A DNA stretch of 64,000 nt, from NCBI RefSeq assembly GCF_014679505.1, contig NZ_CP061474.1, positions 3,400,001-3,464,000 on the forward strand, given 5' to 3'. The notes beneath the pieces were generated by a model. That model was not told where the DNA came from and did not search any database. It saw only the letters and a program-made list of their open reading frames with translations. Source of the DNA: Geobacillus sp. 46C-IIa. Lineage in GTDB: Bacteria; Bacillota; Bacilli; Bacillales; Anoxybacillaceae. This document shows positions 35,504 to 43,486 of this stretch, one piece after another (positions within the stretch are counted from its first letter, which is position 1; every line of letters starts with the position of its first letter). The position numbers and the translations under genes are program-made.

Positions 35504-36272
35504 AACGAAGACGATTTTTATTATTGTGTTCCTCATCCTTGATTGCTTTTTAGTCTATCAGTTTATGGAAAAGCGAAACAGCAGCCAGCTTGACGTCATT
35601 TTAGAAACGACGATTGAAGAACAGCTCGAGGCGAACGGCATTACGTATGTCGAACTACCGAAAGAGGTGACGAAAGCGGCGTATGTGAGCGGCAAAAGCC
35701 GGTCGTTCACCGCCGCCGATACGAAAAAACTCTCCGGACAAAGAGCAGAAATTAAAGGGGAAACGAAGTTGAAAGGGACGTTCACTCATCCGGTCGCTCT
35801 AAACGTCGACGATCCATACCAACTGCGCGAGTTTTTACAGCGCCACATCTTAAACGGAGCACAGTACGCCTTCTGGTCATTTGATGAAAAGGAAGGAACG
35901 GTGACTTGTTATCAAGTGTACGACGGCAAAATGATTTACGGCAATGAAAACAGCAAGCTCGTCATCCACGTCAACGAGCAGCGGGAAGCGCTGTCCTATG
36001 AACAGACGATGCTCGATGACTTGGAAAAGTACGAACGGAAACAAGATATCGTTCCGGCCATTAAGGCGATTGAGACACTTTATCGAAAGGGGCATTTACA
36101 ACCGGGGGATCGCGTCACCGAGGTCGAGCTTGGTTACTACGGGCTTGTCCAATTTACCGCCTCGCAAGTGCTGACGCCGACATGGCATATCGTTGTCAAC
36201 CGGAAGGAAGACTATTTTGTCAATGCGTTTGAAGGGCAAGTCATTAATGATCAAGGGAATGTGCTGGAGTGA
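35490..36272 (+). CDS. walI: WalK regulator WalI (YycI)
   Basis: A 260-residue protein with an N-terminal anchor (TIFIIVFLILDCFLVYQFM) and an outside YycI domain, partner of WalH in holding WalK in check. GAGGAGGGGG precedes ATG 35490, which lies within the end of walH, so the two are translationally linked. Confidence 0.93.
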   Translation: MDWNKTKTIFIIVFLILDCFLVYQFMEKRNSSQLDVILETTIEEQLEANGITYVELPKEVTKAAYVSGKSRSFTAADTKKLSGQRAEIKGETKLKGTFTHPVALNVDDPYQLREFLQRHILNGAQYAFWSFDEKEGTVTCYQVYDGKMIYGNENSKLVIHVNEQREALSYEQTMLDDLEKYERKQDIVPAIKAIETLYRKGHLQPGDRVTEVELGYYGLVQFTASQVLTPTWHIVVNRKEDYFVNAFEGQVINDQGNVLE

Positions 36273-36278
36273 AAACAG

Positions 36279-37073
36279 ATGACCATGCGATTTAGTGTAC
36301 TGGCAAGCGGCAGTACTGGCAACGCTTTTTATATCGAAACAGATCGCCAGCGTCTGCTTGTCGATGCCGGATTAAGCGGCAAACAGTTGGAGCAGTTATT
36401 CGCGGAAATCGGCCGTCATCCGAAGCAGCTTGACGCGCTCCTTGTGACCCATGAACATAGCGACCATATTAAAGGACTTGGTGTCCTTGCCCGCAAGTAC
36501 CGCCTGCCGATTTATGCGAATGAAAAAACGTGGCGGGCCATGGAGCAGGCTGTCGGCGACATCCCGACCGAGCAAAAGTTTGTCTTTCCGCTCGGCGCGG
36601 TGAGAACGTTCGGCGATGTCGACGTTGAATCATTCGGCGTTTCTCACGATGCAGCCGAACCGATGTTTTACGTCTTTCACTCCGGGGGCAAAAAGCTCGC
36701 CTTGCTGACCGATACCGGCTATGTGAGCGAGCGGATGAAAAAGACGATTGAAAATGCCGACGTATTTGTGCTGGAGAGCAATCATGATGTCGGGATGTTG
36801 CGAATGGGGAGGTATCCGTGGAACGTCAAGCGCCGCATTTTAAGCGATGTCGGCCATATTTCGAATGAAGAAGCGGGTCTGGCGCTTGCTGATGTGATCG
36901 GCGAACGGACGAGACAAATTTATTTGGCCCATTTAAGCCAAGATAACAATATGAAGGAGCTGGCGCGCATGACCGTGGCGCAAACGCTCGAGCAAAGGGG
37001 TCTGGCGGTCGGTATCCGCTTTCGTTTGTACGATACCGACCCGCGCCAGGCGACAGCGCTGGCGTATGTATGA
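36279..37073 (+). CDS. walJ: Metallo-beta-lactamase-fold hydrolase WalJ (YycJ)
   Basis: A 264-residue metallo-beta-lactamase-fold protein with the metal signature [10 protein letters not shown] (near residue 55-65) and later HLSQDNN. YycJ is thought to act as a 5'-3' exonuclease in mismatch repair and is linked to cell-wall control by its operon position; both are knowledge of the family. It starts six bases after walI. Confidence 0.93.
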   Translation: MTMRFSVLASGSTGNAFYIETDRQRLLVDAGLSGKQLEQLFAEIGRHPKQLDALLVTHEHSDHIKGLGVLARKYRLPIYANEKTWRAMEQAVGDIPTEQKFVFPLGAVRTFGDVDVESFGVSHDAAEPMFYVFHSGGKKLALLTDTGYVSERMKKTIENADVFVLESNHDVGMLRMGRYPWNVKRRILSDVGHISNEEAGLALADVIGERTRQIYLAHLSQDNNMKELARMTVAQTLEQRGLAVGIRFRLYDTDPRQATALAYV

Positions 37074-37173
37074 TGACCAATTTGTCTAAACTGAGGAACA
37101 TGCATTGTTGGATTTTTCCTCCTGTTCATGATTATAATGAGGGATGGAGACGAATGAGGAAGGGGTGGTGAGC

Positions 37174-38391
37174 ATGGGATATTACGATGACCATTATGAG
37201 CCGCACGGACAGACAAGACGAAAACGGCGCAGTGGTTCGTTCGTTTCTGCGCTTGTCGGCGCTGTACTAGGGGGGCTGCTCGTCCTTATGTCCATCCCGG
37301 CGCTTTCTCGTTGGGACGTCCTCCCGTACGATGTCGTGCCGCCACAGGGCGGAGAAGGAGAACGAGAAGAGGAAAATGGAGCTCCCCCCATCCAGCAAAG
37401 TGTTTCGGTTGATGTGACAACAGCGGTGACGAAAGCGATCGATCAAGTATCCGATGCGGTCGTCGGCGTCGTCAATATTCAAGCAGCGGGCTTCTGGTCG
37501 CAAGGCGGCGAAGCCGGCGTCGGGTCGGGCGTCATTTACAAGAAGGCGGGCGGTCGGGCGTTTATCGTCACAAACCACCACGTCGTCGAAAACGCCAGCC
37601 AGTTGGAAGTGAGTTTGAAAGATGGGACGAGAGTGCCGGCGAAGCTGCTCGGCAGCGACGTGCTTATGGATTTGGCCGTGTTGGAAATTGATGCGAAACA
37701 TGTGAAAAAAGTCGCCCCATTCGGCAACTCCGATACGGTGAAGCCGGGCGAACCGGTCATCGCCATCGGCAATCCGCTCGGTTTGCAGTTCGCTGGATCG
37801 GTGACACAAGGCATTATTTCCGGGACGAACCGGACGGTGGAAGTCGACTTGGATCAAGACGGCGCACCGGACTGGAACGCGGAAGTACTGCAGACAGATG
37901 CGGCGATCAACCCGGGCAACAGCGGCGGCGCCCTCGTGAACATCAAAGGACAAGTGATCGGCATCAATTCGATGAAAATTGCCCAAGAAGCAGTTGAAGG
38001 GATCGGGTTTGCCATCCCGATCAATGCAGCGACCCCGATTATTTCTGACTTAGAGAAATACGGGCAAGTGCGCCGCCCGTACATGGGCGTGGAGCTCCGC
38101 TCGCTCAGCGATATCCCATCGTATCATTGGCAGGCGACGCTTCATTTGCCGCCGAACGTGACGGAAGGAGTGGCGGTCATCCAAGTGGTTCCGATGTCGC
38201 CGGCTGCGCAAGCAGGCTTGCAGCAGTTTGACGTCATTGTGGCGCTTGACGGTGAAAAAATCCGTAACGTGCTTGACTTGCGCAAGTATTTGTACACAAA
38301 AAAATCGATCGGTGATCGAATGGAAGTGACGTTTTATCGCGACGGGGAGAAACGGACCGTTACGCTGAAATTAGCGCGCGAGTCGTATTAA
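37174..38391 (+). CDS. htrC: HtrA-type serine protease (HtrC/YyxA)
   Basis: A membrane-anchored DegP/HtrA protease of the cell envelope. The 405-residue protein has a charged N-terminus, one membrane segment (FVSALVGAVLGGLLVLMSI), the trypsin-like domain with the likely catalytic triad His136 (TNHHVVENA), Asp (MDLAVLEID) and Ser (NPGNSGGAL), and a C-terminal PDZ domain (VVPMSPAAQAGLQQFDVIVAL). ATG 37174 follows GGGGTGGTG. It is the usual last gene of the wal cluster. Confidence 0.95.
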   Translation: MGYYDDHYEPHGQTRRKRRSGSFVSALVGAVLGGLLVLMSIPALSRWDVLPYDVVPPQGGEGEREEENGAPPIQQSVSVDVTTAVTKAIDQVSDAVVGVVNIQAAGFWSQGGEAGVGSGVIYKKAGGRAFIVTNHHVVENASQLEVSLKDGTRVPAKLLGSDVLMDLAVLEIDAKHVKKVAPFGNSDTVKPGEPVIAIGNPLGLQFAGSVTQGIISGTNRTVEVDLDQDGAPDWNAEVLQTDAAINPGNSGGALVNIKGQVIGINSMKIAQEAVEGIGFAIPINAATPIISDLEKYGQVRRPYMGVELRSLSDIPSYHWQATLHLPPNVTEGVAVIQVVPMSPAAQAGLQQFDVIVALDGEKIRNVLDLRKYLYTKKSIGDRMEVTFYRDGEKRTVTLKLARESY

Positions 38392-38403
38392 ACAAACACA
38401 AAT

Positions 38404-38433
38404 GGAGGGAGCGGAAACGCTCCTTCTTTTTTC
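38404..38433 (+). terminator. Terminator after htrC
   Basis: GGAGGGAGCG (38404-38413) pairs with CGCTCCTTCT (38418-38427) around GAAA, followed by TTTTTT. It closes the walRKHIJ-htrC unit. Confidence 0.85.
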
Positions 38434-38455
38434 CACAAAGAAAGGGGCGGGAAAG

Positions 38456-38605
38456 ATGATATTCACATGTGAAGAACATATTGATATCGCCATTGACGAA
38501 TATGTGGATGAGACTGAACAGGCGCCCGATCTTGCACCTGTGGATAACAACGAAAAACAGTGCAGTTTTTGTGAAAAAAAGGCTGTATATGTAGTAGGAA
38601 ACTAA
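38456..38605 (+). CDS. CxxH/CxxC mini-protein
   Basis: A 49-residue acidic protein, MIFTCEEHIDIAIDEYVDE at the start and CSFCEKKAVYVVGN at the end. The C-x2-H and C-x2-C pairs suggest one zinc site. Small proteins of this type regularly precede rlmH in Bacillaceae; no function is established. GAAAGGGGCGGG precedes ATG 38456. A perfect DnaA box (38539-38547) lies within the gene. Confidence 0.82.
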   Translation: MIFTCEEHIDIAIDEYVDETEQAPDLAPVDNNEKQCSFCEKKAVYVVGN

Positions 38606-38663
38606 TATTTTTGCACAACATGTGGATATGTGCTGTGCATATGTGGATAAATGTTGTTGATAA
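38539..38663. promoter_or_regulatory. DnaA-box cluster upstream of rlmH
   Basis: Four DnaA-box-like sites all face the same way: TGTGGATAA at 38539-38547 and 38642-38650 (both perfect), TGTGGATAT at 38621-38629 (8/9) and TGTTGATAA at 38655-38663 (8/9). B. subtilis has a DnaA-box cluster at the same gene (yydA, now rlmH), thought to titrate DnaA and limit initiation. Confidence 0.75.
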
Positions 38664-38688
38664 GTTGTTTATAAGGTAGGGATCGCTT

Positions 38689-39168
38689 GTGCATATCTCC
38701 ATTATAGCTGTAGGTAAGTTGAAGGAAAAATATTTGATCGCTGGGGTGAGCGAGTATACAAAGCGTCTATCCGCATACGCCAAAATAGAGATCATTGAAG
38801 TTGCTGACGAAAAAACGCCAGAGAGGGCGAGCGAACTCGAGGAAGAACAAATAAAAGAGCGCGAGGGCGAGCGGCTGCTGGCGAAAATTTCGCCCGATGC
38901 CCATGTCATCGCACTCGCCATTAAAGGGAAAATGAAATCGTCCGAGCAATTCGCCACCCGCCTTGATGAGCTCGCCACTTACGGAAAAAGCAAGGTGGCT
39001 TTTGTCATCGGCGGCTCGCTCGGCTTAAGCAAACAAGTGATGGCGCGCGCCGATGAAACGTTGTCGTTTTCGAAAATGACGTTTCCACACCAGCTGATGC
39101 GTCTTATTTTGCTTGAGCAAATTTACCGCGCGTTTCGCATTAACCGGGGGGAACCGTATCACAAGTGA
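38689..39168 (+). CDS. rlmH: 23S rRNA (pseudouridine1915-N3)-methyltransferase RlmH
   Basis: RlmH methylates pseudouridine 1915 in helix 69 of 23S rRNA on the 70S ribosome. The 159-residue SPOUT protein starts [16 protein letters not shown] and has the knot motif [15 protein letters not shown] and the C-terminal [23 protein letters not shown] 38689 follows AAGGTAGGGA by 6 bases. Confidence 0.97.
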   Translation: MHISIIAVGKLKEKYLIAGVSEYTKRLSAYAKIEIIEVADEKTPERASELEEEQIKEREGERLLAKISPDAHVIALAIKGKMKSSEQFATRLDELATYGKSKVAFVIGGSLGLSKQVMARADETLSFSKMTFPHQLMRLILLEQIYRAFRINRGEPYHK

Positions 39169-39186
39169 GCTTCTCCCCTTTTACAA

Positions 39187-39238
39187 AAAATAGACGTGAA
39201 AGCCCACTTCTTTAGAGGTGGGATGAAACGTCTATTTT
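39187..39238. terminator. Large two-part hairpin between rlmH and the glycosyltransferase
   Basis: Outer arms AAAATAGACGT (39187-39197) and ACGTCTATTTT (39228-39238) and inner arms CCCACTTC (39203-39210) and GAGGTGGG (39215-39222) pair perfectly, with small internal loops. T and A runs flank it, so it can act as a terminator for both converging genes. The inner part resembles the right-end hairpin of IS200/IS605-type elements. Confidence 0.75.
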
Positions 39239-39276
39239 GTTGCAGTTTAACGTTGCCAACCAACGATTTGTTTCCT

Positions 39277-40038
39277 CTACGTCCACTCCACTTTTTTCCT
39301 GTATTTCAAATATTGTTTTGCGAGTGGATGATGGGCGTTCCATGGTTTTTTTGGGCCGGTGAAATGGATGATGGCCGGTTTCATGCGCAAGCGCAATTTA
39401 ACATGACCTGTTGTATAATTCCATTTTGGATGCAAAAGCCGCCATTTGTCGTGTAAAACGGCGTTTAACGCGTCTTGGTCCGGATGGATGAGTTTTTCCG
39501 GATATGTCCGGATAAATTCGAACACTTTGGCGGATATGTTGTGTTCGCGCCATTTTTCCGTATTGATTAACAAGACGCCGGAGTTAAAATAACGAGAATC
39601 GTCAGGGATCAATAAGTCCTTTTTTCTTCCTTGGGCATCGACGCTCTCGACAGCAGCGACGAAGTAGTCATCGATGTCTGTTTCCCATAGTTCGCAAATA
39701 TCTTCTTTGACAATGAGGTCGGAGTCAAGATAAAGCGCTTTTTTCACTTCCGAACCAAGCAAGTCTGGAATCGCAATGCGGTAGTACATTTCTTTTGTAA
39801 TATAATGTGTTTCTTTCAACCCAGAGAAAGTAGGATCAGTAACAGGCAAAAAAATCGGCTGTTGGTTATGTTTTTTTAATACTTTTTCTAAGTTTCGTTT
39901 ATTTTGTTCCGATAACGTTTCGTGCAATACATAAACAGTGACACGATGTTCGGACGTTTTATTGGCAAACAACGACTTTAACATCACTCCAAGAGGCAAG
40001 GCGTATGCGTCGTTAGTCGCTGTAACAAGATGGATCAA
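39277..40038 (-). CDS. Family 8 glycosyltransferase
   Basis: A 253-residue GT8-type enzyme that would transfer a sugar from a UDP-sugar with retention. Seen: N-terminal HLVTATNDAYALPLGVMLKSL, the metal-binding DxD motif in LYLDSDLIV (near residue 100), FNSGVLLIN, HPDQDALN, and the C-terminal IHFTGPKKPW typical of the family. Start is TTG 40038 with GAGGG 6 bases away. It resembles general stress protein GspA and LPS glucosyl/galactosyl transferases; the acceptor is unknown. Its lower GC than the core genes suggests accessory origin. Confidence 0.88.
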   Translation of the reverse strand: MIHLVTATNDAYALPLGVMLKSLFANKTSEHRVTVYVLHETLSEQNKRNLEKVLKKHNQQPIFLPVTDPTFSGLKETHYITKEMYYRIAIPDLLGSEVKKALYLDSDLIVKEDICELWETDIDDYFVAAVESVDAQGRKKDLLIPDDSRYFNSGVLLINTEKWREHNISAKVFEFIRTYPEKLIHPDQDALNAVLHDKWRLLHPKWNYTTGHVKLRLRMKPAIIHFTGPKKPWNAHHPLAKQYLKYRKKVEWT

Positions 40039-40404
40039 ATGGGACCCTCACCACCTTACTAAACTATTTCTTTTCTTTCGTCCTACTGTTTCTTAATTAG
40101 AGAAACCTTTCGGAATCAACTTTCTTTTTTAGCGAAATGCCGCTGATTTGCTCGTGACAGCCGTTTTTCACCGACCTTCTAGAAGGCCGGTGATTTAAAG
40201 TAGGCCGCTTCCCAGCATCATTTCTCAACAAATAGAAAAACCGTGTAGCATCGGTACCGCTTTTCACACGTTCCCTCATCGATCAAGGGGAACAGCTGTT
40301 TTTCACCAGCCTTCTAGAGCATTTGTGTTACAAACCATATTGACCGCCCGCAAATCAATGGAAAAGAAAGCCGCCAATCTTCTGTTTAAAGATGGCGGTT
40401 TTTT
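40039..40404. repeat. Non-coding stretch with direct and palindromic repeats
   Basis: No gene is seen. A 27-base segment (40157-40183) recurs at 40292-40318 with three differences, both containing TTTTTCACC and CCTTCTAGA. The first copy runs into a near-perfect 24-base palindrome centred on TCTAGA (about 40169-40192). GGCCGGTGATTTAA (40185-40198) recurs inverted at 43293-43306. This looks like remnants of a small mobile or repeated element; I cannot name it. Confidence 0.6.
40367..40402 (-). terminator. Terminator after the GalE-like gene
   Basis: Read on the minus strand, CCGCCATCTT (40398-40389) pairs with AAGATTGGCGG (40381-40371) and is followed by TTTCTTTT. Confidence 0.8.
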
Positions 40405-41328
40405 CTAACGTCTGTTCGTTTTGTAAAAATGCACGGTCTCCGCTAAACCGGTTTCCAGATTGTATGCCGGCTGCCAATCAAGCATCAGCTTTGCTTTGTC
40501 GGCATTCAAACGGCTATGGCGGATGTCCCCAGGCCGTTCGGGATGGTAAAGGCAGCTGATTGGTGAAGGGAAGAAGGAAGAAATGAGCGCGGCCAGCTCG
40601 TTGATCGTTGTCTTTTTGTTTGTGCCGATATTGAACGTTTCATTGTCTCCTTTGGTCAAAGCGAGACAGTTTGCCCGGGCGACGTCTTTGACGAACACAA
40701 AATCGCGCGTCTGGTTGCCGTCGCCGAATATGATCGGCGCTTCCTTGGCAAGCTGTTTATGGATGAGCGCCGCTACGACGCCGCCTTCATTTTTGGCAGA
40801 TTGCCGCGGTCCGTACACGTTGGCGTATCGTAATATCGTATATGTGAGGTTGTAATGACGATGAAAGAGACGGATGTACAGCTCAGCCGTCTGCTTCGAG
40901 GCGGCATAAAAGGAAGCAGGGCGGGTGGGGAACGACTCGGTGATGCTGATGTCGCCGGCATCGCCGTAAACCGCGCATGAGGAGGCGAAGATCATTTTTT
41001 TCACCTTGTGCTTGACACAGCAACGAAGAATTGTTAACGTCCCCAAAATGTTGATCCTAGCGTCGGCAGCGGGGTCAAGAATTGAAGCGGAGACATGAGT
41101 TTGGGCTGCTTGGTGGATGACGTAATCTGGTCTTTCGCGTGCAAACAAGGCATCAATCTCAGCGGAAGATAAGAGGTCGGTGCGATGCCATTTCGCTTTC
41201 GGATGGAGAAAGGATGCCGATCCTGTTAGAAGGTCGTCAATCACGATCACATCATACCCCGATTCCGCCAGCAAATCGACAATATGGGAGCCGATAAACC
41301 CACAGCCACCGGTCACGAAAACTTTCAA
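40405..41328 (-). CDS. NAD-dependent sugar epimerase (UDP-glucose 4-epimerase-like)
   Basis: An extended short-chain dehydrogenase/reductase, 307 residues, with the NAD motif TGGCGFIGSH at the N-terminus, the Ser of ASSCAVYG, the catalytic YAASK and the C-terminal RPGDIRHSRLNADKAK typical of GalE-like nucleotide-sugar epimerases. The exact substrate cannot be read from sequence. TTG 41328 is chosen because AAAGGGGG lies 7 bases upstream; the frame extends a few codons further. It would make a sugar nucleotide that the neighbouring glycosyltransferase could use, which is inference. Confidence 0.85.
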   Translation of the reverse strand: MKVFVTGGCGFIGSHIVDLLAESGYDVIVIDDLLTGSASFLHPKAKWHRTDLLSSAEIDALFARERPDYVIHQAAQTHVSASILDPAADARINILGTLTILRCCVKHKVKKMIFASSCAVYGDAGDISITESFPTRPASFYAASKQTAELYIRLFHRHYNLTYTILRYANVYGPRQSAKNEGGVVAALIHKQLAKEAPIIFGDGNQTRDFVFVKDVARANCLALTKGDNETFNIGTNKKTTINELAALISSFFPSPISCLYHPERPGDIRHSRLNADKAKLMLDWQPAYNLETGLAETVHFYKTNRR

Positions 41329-41496
41329 TGGTGAGCCCCCTTTTGGATCCCGGCCATCCAAGCCATCTCTGCCAACAGCTCAAGAATGAAGGGGTTGCCT
41401 TAGCAGTGCGATCAAGGATAGCCCCGCTTTTTAGTTAGTGTATGAGAACTGTATGGTTTTTGCGCAAGATAAATGGTGCATTGGATGGAAAGAAAC

Positions 41497-41524
41497 GAAA
41501 AGGAGTTGCTCATTATGCAACTCC
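41497..41524 (-). terminator. Terminator after the GGDEF gene
   Basis: On the minus strand GGAGTTGC and GCAACTCC (41524-41517 and 41509-41502) form a perfect stem followed by TTTTC. The stem overlaps the stop codon of the GGDEF gene. Confidence 0.75.
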
Positions 41525-42751
41525 CCCACACTGGGCCGATACTTTATTTTTGCCGCTTTCTTTCGAACGAAGCAATAAATGATCAGCATAAATGTACGCT
41601 TTTTCGATCGACATGCTCCCCTCTGCCTGGAAAAAGTAAAGACCAAAGGACGACGTATAGGCAATGGGACGTTTCGCCGTCATGTACTCGATCAACACCG
41701 TGCTATGGCGCACTGCTTCTCGAATCTCCTCGACAAGCCGGACGCTTTCTTCAAATGTGCGATGGCGCAAAAACATGGTAAACTCTTCCCCGCCGCTGCG
41801 AAACAAAAAATCATCCTCTTTCAGGAATCGTCTCAATGTCAAGGCAAAGTGGCGGATCACTTCGTCGCCAACAGCGTGGTTGTATGTGTCGTTAATGGCT
41901 TTAAAATTGTCGATATCAGCGACGACAACGCCAATCCATTCGCCTGTTCCATTTAACTTGGTGATCGTCTTGTCCATGTAGGCGCGGTTATGAACGCCGG
42001 TCAGAAAGTCGGTATACGCCATTCTTTCAAAGTGATCGCGTTCTAGTTTATGCTGGATGCTTTGCGATTTGGAAAAGAACGAGCGGCTGACGAAGTAATT
42101 GAGCAAAAACAAGCTCAAGAGCATATCCCATTGCTGTTCTTGCAAAAAGAGAAATAACAGGCCGTTCGTCAGCGCCGTTTTTCCCATATCCGTCCAACTT
42201 CTTGTTTTCATAAAATCGAGTGCTTCGCGCTGCGTCCGAATGTCACCGGTTATATAAAAAATGATGATGAGGCAGCAGTCGGTCAAAAAGGAAACGATGA
42301 TGACGAGCAGAAAGATAAGCAACCAAAAGCCGATGAACGGAACAGGCTGAAACAGCGGATAGAGAAGGTCGTACAAGGCAAACGCTAATGAATTGAATGT
42401 CACAAAAGAACCGATGTTATACAGTGTGTGCAGCCATTCATCCGGCTCTGCTGTCTTCAAGTATTTTTTTGTCATATGTTCAGTTAGGCGAAATAATGCT
42501 TCAAAAATAAACAGCCCAAGCGGGCCGGCAAACAAGGCGAACGATAAGCTGTAGTTAATGCCGTAGTCAACCGGAATATTGTTTTTCGTTTTGTCCACGA
42601 CGCGCAAGTGGGAATATAAGCTAGAAAACAGCCAGTAAAACAGCAAGGCGATGACATACGTGCGATTGAAAGAAACCGGTTTTGACACAAAAACAATGGC
42701 AATCGACACGAAAAAAACAGCCAAAATAATCGGTCGTGCTCGGAGTAACAT
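41513..42751 (-). CDS. Membrane-bound GGDEF protein (probable diguanylate cyclase)
   Basis: A 412-residue protein with about six N-terminal membrane segments (from PIILAVFFVSIAIVFV to DMLLSLFLLNYFV, residues about 8-225) and a C-terminal GGDEF domain (from AYTDFLTGVHNRAYMD). The active-site loop is SGGEEF and the metal-binding Asp is in ADIDNFKAIND, so it should make c-di-GMP. The inhibitory I-site is KEDD and not RxxD, so feedback inhibition may be weak. ATG 42751 has AGGAGAGAG upstream; the frame stays open to 42943 without membrane or domain features. Confidence 0.88.
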   Translation of the reverse strand: MLLRARPIILAVFFVSIAIVFVSKPVSFNRTYVIALLFYWLFSSLYSHLRVVDKTKNNIPVDYGINYSLSFALFAGPLGLFIFEALFRLTEHMTKKYLKTAEPDEWLHTLYNIGSFVTFNSLAFALYDLLYPLFQPVPFIGFWLLIFLLVIIVSFLTDCCLIIIFYITGDIRTQREALDFMKTRSWTDMGKTALTNGLLFLFLQEQQWDMLLSLFLLNYFVSRSFFSKSQSIQHKLERDHFERMAYTDFLTGVHNRAYMDKTITKLNGTGEWIGVVVADIDNFKAINDTYNHAVGDEVIRHFALTLRRFLKEDDFLFRSGGEEFTMFLRHRTFEESVRLVEEIREAVRHSTVLIEYMTAKRPIAYTSSFGLYFFQAEGSMSIEKAYIYADHLLLRSKESGKNKVSAQCGGVA

Positions 42752-43486
42752 CTCAGCTCTCTCTCCTATGATCTGACCTCTGACAACTTCGACGCTGGCG
42801 AAGCGATGCCAAAAAAGGGCGGCTACCCATATGTCAGCGGACTTAAGCAAACATATGGGGCATTGGCAGACAATGGCGGATAGCGAATTTCGAAACCGCC
42901 GTTTTGCGGCGCGAATATGTTCCCAATTGGAACAAACGAACATCTTGTTAAATCTATTATAGTACTATATATCTAATTCTGAAAATAGAAAAAACGGCGC
43001 TTATTTTCACTTTTTTTCCACAAAATTTGACAACCGCCTCTAGCTGTTCTCGTTCCTTACAAAACAGTGTAGCTGGATGTCGGTTGTTTCGTATATAATA
43101 TGGGCAACGAAAGGGGCGATCGGACGGGGGGTTCAAGATGGCTGGCGCGATTTGGCTTTGCCAGCGGCTGTCTTTATGGCTGGTGAAAAAACAATAGATT
43201 CGCTCGATTGATGAGAAATGGAAAGGAATAAAGCTAATAGAGAGGCGAGATTTCCCAATTTGAAAAATGCTGATTGGGAGCAGTCCCTCTCCTTAAATCA
43301 CCGGCCCTCTTTCACCATTCGTCGTACGGGAACATTTCCTAAACGGCAGCGAAAAATGGTCAGATAGGAAAAAGAACGGCTTAATGTCGTGCCATGCGAG
43401 CCGCCGATCGTTTCATAATTAAAGTTTTTCCACGCTGTTGTTTTAGCGTGTCTCGTTTTGGTTCATAACGCGGAGGAGGGAAAAAG
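42752..43486. other. 735-base intergenic region
   Basis: Between the diverging GGDEF and glycerate kinase genes. It holds the tail of the open GGDEF frame (to 42943), an A/T-rich stretch, a TATAAT at 43094-43099, a possible 19-codon gene (43138-43197) and the inverted repeat copy at about 43264-43306. I see no other gene or RNA. Confidence 0.6.
43138..43197 (+). CDS. Possible 19-residue small protein
   Basis: ATG 43138 opens a 19-codon frame, MAGAIWLCQRLSLWLVKKQ, with GGGGGG 6-11 bases ahead and a TATAAT hexamer 40 bases upstream. The product would be a short hydrophobic helix with a basic end, like many membrane-associated small proteins. Its shortness means chance is a serious alternative. 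Confidence 0.25.
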   Translation: MAGAIWLCQRLSLWLVKKQ

